This document shows positions 7,425-11,856 of a stretch of DNA of 11,856 bases, piece by piece. Position 1 is the stretch's first letter. Each line of letters begins with the position of its first letter. Both the position numbers and the translations under genes were made by a program. Under the pieces are notes generated by a model. It did no database searches, was not told the DNA's origin, and saw only the letters and a list, made by a program, of their open reading frames with translations. Origin of the DNA: Desulfobacteraceae bacterium (GTDB lineage: Bacteria; Desulfobacterota; DSM-4660; Desulfatiglandales; Desulfatiglandaceae); the NCBI GenBank assembly GCA_020349865.1, contig CP070700.1, forward strand, positions 268,122 through 279,977, in the 5' to 3' direction.

Positions 7425-8555
7425 TTAGGACAATGCTTTTAGCACCAATTCTGTAATGTCCAATACATTGAGATCGATCTTCTGCCTTCTAACCCGTGCC
7501 TTGATAGTACGGACACACTGCTGACAGGAAGTTACCACTGTCTTGGAGCCGGTTCGGTGGATCTCCTCTATCTTTTTCTGAGACACGCTTCCCGAGAGGC
7601 CTGAATCCGCCATCTCCACATTGCCACCGCCTCCGCAGCATATGCTTTGAGCCCGGTTGTTTTCTAACTCAACAAGGGTAAGACCGGGAATGGCCTTTAA
7701 CACCTGCCTCGGCGACTCATAGACACCGCCATTTCTGCCCAAATCGCAAGGATCATGGTAGGTGACTGTATTGTTCACTTCCCCCAAGTGAATGGCCCCA
7801 TCACCTATCATCTTTTCAATAAACTGGGTGTCATGAAAAAGCTCCAAGTCCGTATCATAGAACTCATTCCAGGTTCGATAACAGGAAGGGCAGGAGAAAA
7901 CCACCATTTTGGCCCCTAAGGCTTTCACTTTCTCCAGGTTATGGTCCATCATTTTCTGCATCTTTTCGGGGAACCCGGCCCCAATGAGCGGAAAACCGCA
8001 GCACCATTCCTCTCCTCCCAAAATAGTGAAGTCAACATGGGCCTCATCCAGAATCCGGACGAGGTTCTGGGGAATTGTTTGAACCATAGGGAAAAAAGAA
8101 GCGACACAGCCAACAAAGTATACCACCTCTGCGCTGTCCTTTTCGTGCATATGGTCTGGAAGGTCCTTCAGGTCATCCCTCCAGTCTCCACGTTCCTCAT
8201 TGTCTTCATCTGAAATGTTGTGGTTTTCAACAAGTGATTGAACCACCTTTTCCATCATGGGGTGAGGGCCCCTGTTTCTTGCGATTTCTCCCCGGATATT
8301 CATAAAGACTTTGTTGAGGTCCACACCGCTTGGGCAGGTCACGGAACAGGAGCCGCAAAGGAGGCATTTTGAAAAGATATCCCGGTAGTGGTCGCTCAGA
8401 GTAAGTATTCCCTGGTCATAAAACCTTGCCAGCTGGATCTTGCCCCTTGGCGTGTACTTTTCAAGGAGAAGCTCTTTATAAACAGGGCACCTTGCTATAC
8501 AGAGCCCGCATTTATTACATTGATTAAACTCGTCCGCAATATTATTCGGCGTCAT
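7425..8555 (-). CDS. glcF: GlcF/LldE-like iron-sulfur subunit with two CCG domains
   Basis: Electron-transfer subunit of a 2-hydroxyacid (glycolate or D-lactate) oxidase, peripheral to the cytoplasmic membrane in characterised relatives; 376 aa. Two 4Fe-4S ferredoxin sites lie near the N-terminus: C13, C16, C19, C23 and C64, C67, C70, C74, each followed by proline or CP. Then come two HdrD-type CCG domains: C150, C185-C186, C222, C225, and C270, C307-C308, C344, C347. All the cysteines of both CCG motifs are present, so both clusters should form. The region between (about 110-140) is acidic. The ATG at 8553-8555 has AGGAAA four nt upstream. The partner FAD subunit is encoded upstream on the same strand, 316 nt away. 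A free-standing HdrD-like or LldE-like reductase is an alternative; the GlcD neighbour favours the oxidase reading. Confidence 0.87.
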   Translation of the reverse strand: MTPNNIADEFNQCNKCGLCIARCPVYKELLLEKYTPRGKIQLARFYDQGILTLSDHYRDIFSKCLLCGSCSVTCPSGVDLNKVFMNIRGEIARNRGPHPMMEKVVQSLVENHNISDEDNEERGDWRDDLKDLPDHMHEKDSAEVVYFVGCVASFFPMVQTIPQNLVRILDEAHVDFTILGGEEWCCGFPLIGAGFPEKMQKMMDHNLEKVKALGAKMVVFSCPSCYRTWNEFYDTDLELFHDTQFIEKMIGDGAIHLGEVNNTVTYHDPCDLGRNGGVYESPRQVLKAIPGLTLVELENNRAQSICCGGGGNVEMADSGLSGSVSQKKIEEIHRTGSKTVVTSCQQCVRTIKARVRRQKIDLNVLDITELVLKALS

Positions 8556-8571
8556 TGTCTTTCCTTTTTCT

Positions 8572-8588
8572 GACAGGATAAACAGGAT
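8572..8588 (+). repeat. ACAGGAT tandem repeat, left arm of an inverted pair
   Basis: GACAGGATAAACAGGAT contains the unit ACAGGAT twice. It is the inverted copy of 8843-8858, from which it differs by one extra A. Its second half also forms a local hairpin with ATCCTGTT at 8608-8615 (8-bp stem, 19-nt loop). Repeats of this kind are scattered between genes in many deltaproteobacterial genomes, from memory. Confidence 0.7.
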
Positions 8589-8615
8589 TATCTGGATATT
8601 TTCCGGTATCCTGTT
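8581..8615. repeat. Hairpin formed by AACAGGAT / ATCCTGTT
   Basis: AACAGGAT (8581-8588) and ATCCTGTT (8608-8615) are exact inverted copies 19 nt apart, just upstream of the glcF-like start. It could fold in the mRNA leader. No T-run follows on the minus strand, so it is not a classical terminator. Confidence 0.5.
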
Positions 8616-8842
8616 GATCTATTATCTTTGATCCTTCATTTTGGGTTTATTTCAACTTTTTCTCCAAAACCTGTCGGGCACATAGATTTTCAGTAACAAC
8701 AAGGAAACTAACTAATATGAGTGAACTAAAGTTTTGGACTGAAATATTTTTAATGTAGACACCACAAATCACTTTGGCCCCCTGGACGTGGGATTTAAGT
8801 ACTTCCTTTCTTGATTCACCAAATTAATTAAATATCATGTTC

Positions 8843-8858
8843 ATCCTGTTATCCTGTC
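8843..8858 (-). repeat. ACAGGAT tandem repeat, right arm of an inverted pair
   Basis: ATCCTGTTATCCTGTC reads GACAGGATAACAGGAT on the minus strand and matches the left arm at 8572-8588 apart from one base. It lies 13 nt beyond the glcD stop codon, so the two arms frame almost the whole intergenic spacer. Confidence 0.7.
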
Positions 8859-8871
8859 CAATTAGCAAACA

Positions 8872-10245
8872 CTAAAGAAAACTGCCCGGATTCAGGATAT
8901 TATTAGGATCAAAGACCCTTTTTATTCCCCGCATAATGTCTATGGCGCTCTGGCTGAATTCCATCGACATAAACCTGTCCTTCGCAATGCCAATGCCATG
9001 TTCGCCTGAAAGAGTGCCACCCATGGCAATAGCAGACTCATATAGCTCATCCAGGGCCTGATCAATTCGGGCCATTTCCTCCTTATCCTTGAGGTCGGTC
9101 ATGATGAGAGGGTGGAGGTTTCCGTCCCCTGCATGGGCCAATACACCAATTCTTAACGTATACTTATCTGCAAGTTCCACGATCTTTTTAATCATGTCGG
9201 GGAGCCTCTTTATTGGTACGGTGGCATCCTCTACAATGCAGTTGGGCCTTACACTCGCAACTGCGCCAAAGGCAGTCCTTCGTGCCTGCCATAGACTTTC
9301 AGCCTCCTCTGGGCTGCTGGCCCTTTGTACCTCAATAGCGCCCCTTTCTTTGCAAAATTTCTCAATCCTTTCCCCTTGCCCTTCAACCGACGACGCTTCA
9401 CCGTCTACTTCTATTAAAAGCAATGCCTCTGCGTTTTTGGAAAACTTCGCCCCACCGTAGTTTGCAATCACATCAAGGACAACCCTGTCAATCAGTTCCA
9501 GAGTGGTGGGCACTATCCCGGAACCAATTATGGCCGAAACCGTAGTTGCAGCATCATCAAGATCCGAAAAAATGGCCTGAAGGGTGGCCTTTGCCGGAGG
9601 GAGCGGAACCAATCTAACGGTTATCGCAGTCATAATGCCCAGGGTACCTTCAGACCCACACATGAGCATGGTGAGGTCATATCCGCTTACACTTTTTAGC
9701 GTCTTCCCTCCCGTCTTGATCACATCTCCGGTTGGCAGCACCACTTCGAGGCCCATAACGTAGTCCTTTGTTACCCCATACTTTACACCCCTGGGGCCAC
9801 CCGCATTCAAGGCTACATTGCCACCTATGGTGGAAACGAACATGCTGGCGGGGTCAGGAGGGTACATTAATCCGTACTTGGCTACCTCTCTTTGCAGGTC
9901 AGCATTCACCACACCTGGCTGCACAACAGCACACATGCTCTCCGAGTCGATTTCAAGGATCTTATTCATCCGGTGAAAAGCCATAATAATGCCACCTTCC
10001 CTCGCCACCGAACTGCCACAAATATTTGTCCCGGCTCCCCGGGGGACAATATTTATCTTTTCCCGGTTTGCCAACCGCATAATCTTTGAAATCTCCTCCG
10101 TACTTCCCGGAACCACAATAGCGTCAGGCATGAATTCCGGCAGGAATCCATCATAGGAGTAAGTGGCAAGATCCTCGGGTGTATCAAGAAACCATTCGTC
10201 GCCCACAATGGAGCTGGCTTCATCAGCTATTGAGGTTGAAATCAT
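8872..10245 (-). CDS. glcD: GlcD-like FAD-linked 2-hydroxyacid oxidase subunit
   Basis: Flavoprotein that oxidises glycolate, D-lactate or a related D-2-hydroxyacid to the 2-oxoacid; 457 aa, usual for GlcD and for bacterial D-lactate dehydrogenases of this type. The N-terminal PCMH-type FAD domain (about 38-215) shows PGSTEEI (46-52), PRGAGTN (68-74), STIGGNVALNAGG (138-150) and SVSGYDLTMLMCGSEGTLGI (185-204). The C-terminal FAD-oxidase domain shows VEDATVP (338-344), HAGDGNLHP (371-379) and SGEHGIG (413-419), whose histidines lie at the active site in relatives, and ends in DPNNILNPG. The ATG at 10243-10245 has GGAGG six nt upstream, so the start is firm. It lies upstream of the glcF-like gene and 206 nt behind the divergent Lar-family gene. 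Glycolate, lactate or glycerate cannot be told apart from sequence. Confidence 0.92.
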   Translation of the reverse strand: MISTSIADEASSIVGDEWFLDTPEDLATYSYDGFLPEFMPDAIVVPGSTEEISKIMRLANREKINIVPRGAGTNICGSSVAREGGIIMAFHRMNKILEIDSESMCAVVQPGVVNADLQREVAKYGLMYPPDPASMFVSTIGGNVALNAGGPRGVKYGVTKDYVMGLEVVLPTGDVIKTGGKTLKSVSGYDLTMLMCGSEGTLGIMTAITVRLVPLPPAKATLQAIFSDLDDAATTVSAIIGSGIVPTTLELIDRVVLDVIANYGGAKFSKNAEALLLIEVDGEASSVEGQGERIEKFCKERGAIEVQRASSPEEAESLWQARRTAFGAVASVRPNCIVEDATVPIKRLPDMIKKIVELADKYTLRIGVLAHAGDGNLHPLIMTDLKDKEEMARIDQALDELYESAIAMGGTLSGEHGIGIAKDRFMSMEFSQSAIDIMRGIKRVFDPNNILNPGSFL

Positions 10246-10251
10246 ACACAG

Positions 10252-10256
10252 CCTCC
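10252..10256 (-). promoter_or_regulatory. Ribosome binding site of the glcD-like gene
   Basis: GGAGG on the minus strand, six nt before the ATG. About 35 nt further upstream is an inverted repeat CTGCT-AA-AGCAG (10290-10301), with TATATA (10275-10280) next to it as a possible -10 element lacking a good -35. Confidence 0.7.
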
Positions 10257-10387
10257 GTTAAATGGTAATTTTTTTATATAAGCCACAACCTGCTAAAGCA
10301 GATAGATTTCGTCAAGACTGAAAGTCATTTGTTTTAAACCGCAGAACCTCAGAAAAAGGAACAGGAGAATATCGAAGTGAAGAATAT

Positions 10388-10476
10388 TGTTTTATTCCTT
10401 TTCGCAACTTCTTCGGTTCGAGAAGATTTTCTTAAGCCAACACTGCTGACGTTAGAGAGGATGTTGGAATAAAACA
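10388..10476. repeat. 11-bp inverted repeat across the 3' end of the second Lar-family gene
   Basis: TGTTTTATTCC (10388-10398) and GGAATAAAACA (10466-10476) are exact inverted copies separated by 67 nt. The right arm lies inside the last codons of the Lar-family gene and the left arm in the spacer behind it. A smaller hairpin, CTTCT...AGAAG (10408-10425), sits between them. The transcript could fold here, perhaps marking or protecting its 3' end. Confidence 0.45.
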
Positions 10477-11723
10477 GGTCTCAGATTCCCCTCGCTATCG
10501 AAGGACATAGGTCCCAATTCCCCCATTATCTCTAAATCCTTTCTTCCTCTAACTTCTTCCAGAAGTGCCCCTGAGACGTCCAACCCCGCAATTTCCAGGG
10601 TGTTTTTGATGTGAACTACTCTCGCCTCTTTCGGATCGACTGCCCCAATGGTGGTCAAAGCAGCTTCAAAGGCCTCTCTGTCTGTTTTTAGGGCGATAGG
10701 AATTCTTCCTTTTTCAGGGGTCATGCCCGCGATCGAATTGGTAGCCGTAGCCCCTGCATCAATCTTTTCGACAAGCCTCTTGGTAGTATAGTCGGCCAGC
10801 CCAACACCGATCGCATTTCCATGTGACTCCTCTGCCAAATCCAGCACAATAATTCTGGTTATCTTTGGGTTTTCAGGCTCCTTCTCCCCGATAAACATGA
10901 TCCTGCCAATGACATTGGTATCCATACCTGTACCGCTGATGTTTTTCCCCATTTTGTCCACAACTAAGACATGTATCCTGTCGAAAGGGAGTCTGGCCAT
11001 CAATGTTTTGGCCTTGGCCAACAGCCTTTCCTCTTCAATTAAAAACTGGGTAGGTGGAAGCGCTCTGATAATGGCTGTTTCATCGTATACGTTTTCAACT
11101 AAGGCCACACCGAACAAAACCGGTAGATTTTCCAGGATAATCCGACCAATTTCGGGAATAACCTTTCGATATCCATAAGTGACGGTCTGTTTGTGCACCT
11201 GAATACATCCCTTGTGTTTTCCTATCCCGATGGCCATCATCTTCATAAGCCCGCTTTCAATAGGCCCTTCAAATTCGGTGTGAGGTTTGATGCGGTTCAC
11301 AACGACAACTCCATCGGCCTCTGCTGCATTTTTATCAACCAGAACGGGAAAACCAAAACAAGACTTCCCGATTTCAACAACCTCCATGGAAGAAACGATT
11401 GGAGCGCCCACGGACTCTTCTGTAATATTGAGACTCCGCAGAACCTCCACCTGGCCTTCGGCTGTGCCGCCTCCATGACTCCCCATGGTGGGGATAAGAA
11501 AAGGTTTGGCTGAGTTTTCTTTCAGAACGCGGACCAGGTGCCTCAAAATCCGGTCAATATTTGCCACTCCCCGACTCCCGGCAGTGATGGCAATACGTGC
11601 CCCGGGCTTTATCAGGGAATTGATCCGGATGGATTCCAGTTCTCGACCCAGCGTCTCCTCGATATCAACCACCTTAGGGACATCGAAGACCTGACGTATA
11701 TGATACATCTTAGGATAATTCAT
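10452..11723 (-). CDS. Divergent LarA-family (lactate racemase domain) protein
   Basis: 423-aa protein of the lactate racemase-like family (DUF2088/Lar_N type), clearly different from the larA product at 3691-4959 yet of the same length. Motifs: TAGSRGVANI (47-56), PTMGSHGGGTAEG (78-90), NRIKPHTEFEGPIESGLMK (143-161), GIGKHKG (166-172), and GKNISGTGMDTNVIGR (259-274). Aligning by motif, R51, H83, H148, K161 and H177 fall where LarA has its arginine, two catalytic histidines, pincer-bearing lysine and nickel-binding histidine. The H83-H148 spacing is 65 and K161-H177 is 16, as in LarA. I infer a nickel-pincer racemase/epimerase for another 2-hydroxyacid, possibly a sugar acid; the equivalent of the LarA second lysine (K298) is not obvious. 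The ATG at 11721-11723 has AGGTGG seven nt upstream. It follows a gene whose tail is at the right edge by 85 nt. Confidence 0.82.
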   Translation of the reverse strand: MNYPKMYHIRQVFDVPKVVDIEETLGRELESIRINSLIKPGARIAITAGSRGVANIDRILRHLVRVLKENSAKPFLIPTMGSHGGGTAEGQVEVLRSLNITEESVGAPIVSSMEVVEIGKSCFGFPVLVDKNAAEADGVVVVNRIKPHTEFEGPIESGLMKMMAIGIGKHKGCIQVHKQTVTYGYRKVIPEIGRIILENLPVLFGVALVENVYDETAIIRALPPTQFLIEEERLLAKAKTLMARLPFDRIHVLVVDKMGKNISGTGMDTNVIGRIMFIGEKEPENPKITRIIVLDLAEESHGNAIGVGLADYTTKRLVEKIDAGATATNSIAGMTPEKGRIPIALKTDREAFEAALTTIGAVDPKEARVVHIKNTLEIAGLDVSGALLEEVRGRKDLEIMGELGPMSFDSEGNLRPVLFQHPL

Positions 11724-11808
11724 CTTCTATCCACCTATAAAATATATGCTTGTACCGAAAAGAGAGTCGTAAAAAAGTACTTGTTCACACCAAATAAGGG
11801 CTACCGAC

Positions 11809-11856
11809 TCACATCACTGGACCAATCTGCCACGGCACGAACTCATTGTCCCCAAA
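11809..11856 (-). CDS. C-terminal tail of an upstream gene (possibly UxaA/GarD-type dehydratase)
   Basis: The minus strand at the right edge reads FGDNEFVPWQIGPVM and then TGA; the other two frames stop or look random. The EF-x-PW-x-x-G ending resembles my recollection of the C-terminus of the altronate/galactarate dehydratase family (UxaA/GarD), which also neighbours Lar-like genes elsewhere, but 15 residues are too few to be sure. If right, a sugar-acid dehydratase precedes the divergent Lar-family gene in the same direction. Confidence 0.45.
   Translation of the reverse strand, partial: FGDNEFVPWQIGPVM

Larger units (their letters stand above)
8556..8871. other. Noncoding spacer between the glcD-like and glcF-like genes
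   Basis: This AT-rich stretch of 316 nt holds no convincing gene: the only short reading frame worth noting (8717-8758, plus strand) has 13 codons and no family signal. Its ends are marked by inverted ACAGGAT repeats, listed separately. It interrupts what is normally a tightly packed glcD-glcF pair. Confidence 0.7.

Noticed and set aside
8717..8758. 13-codon frame in the glcD/glcF spacer
   Set aside because: Opposite strand to both neighbours, too short to judge, no clear ribosome binding site or family match.
8572..8858. ACAGGAT repeats as a CRISPR array
   Set aside because: Only two short inverted copies with no regular spacers or direct repeat series, and no cas genes.
10408..10425. CTTCT...AGAAG hairpin as an intrinsic terminator
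   Set aside because: The stem is only 5-6 bp, and no T-run follows it on the minus strand, where the neighbouring genes lie.

Overview
The window looks like chromosomal DNA from an anaerobic bacterium of the deltaproteobacterial / Desulfobacterota type. This is inferred from an 11-haem periplasmic cytochrome fused to a NarI-like membrane module, a GlcD/GlcF-type 2-hydroxyacid oxidase pair with HdrD-like CCG domains, a MtaA-like URO-D family methyltransferase, and short ACAGGAT repeats. I see no phage, insertion sequence, CRISPR, tRNA or rRNA. Nearly all of it is coding on one strand or the other.

Layout. (1) Positions 1-1832, minus strand: a housekeeping operon, hisS then aspS. aspS runs off the left edge. 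A good sigma70-type promoter (TTGACG, 17 bp, TACAAA) lies before hisS, which starts at TTG. (2) 1848-4959, minus strand: a LarA-type nickel-pincer 2-hydroxyacid racemase followed after 28 nt by the multihaem cytochrome c / cytochrome b fusion protein. (3) 4960-5180: a divergent intergenic region with two small palindromes. (4) 5181-7369, plus strand: a D-2-hydroxyacid dehydrogenase and a URO-D superfamily (MtaA/MtbA-like) protein. (5) 7425-10245, minus strand: a GlcF-like iron-sulfur subunit and a GlcD-like FAD subunit, separated by a 316-bp noncoding spacer bounded by inverted ACAGGAT repeats. (6) 10452-11723, minus strand: a second, very divergent LarA-family protein that keeps the Lar catalytic spacing. 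(7) 11809-11856, minus strand: the last 15 residues of another gene, possibly a UxaA/GarD-type sugar-acid dehydratase.

How the genes may work together (inference). Five of the genes belong to families that act on 2-hydroxyacids: two LarA-family racemases/epimerases, one NAD-linked D-2-hydroxyacid dehydrogenase, and one FAD/Fe-S oxidase pair. A plausible reading is a 2-hydroxyacid (lactate, glycerate or sugar-acid) utilisation island. The Lar enzymes would interconvert stereoisomers, GlcD/GlcF and the dehydrogenase would oxidise the D-isomer to the 2-oxoacid, and electrons would reach the membrane. The 11-haem/NarI fusion encoded directly behind larA is a candidate link between the quinone pool and periplasmic cytochromes. 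Nickel-pincer synthesis genes (larB, larC, larE), a permease and a corrinoid protein are not in the window and must be elsewhere if the scheme is right. The substrate cannot be fixed from sequence alone.
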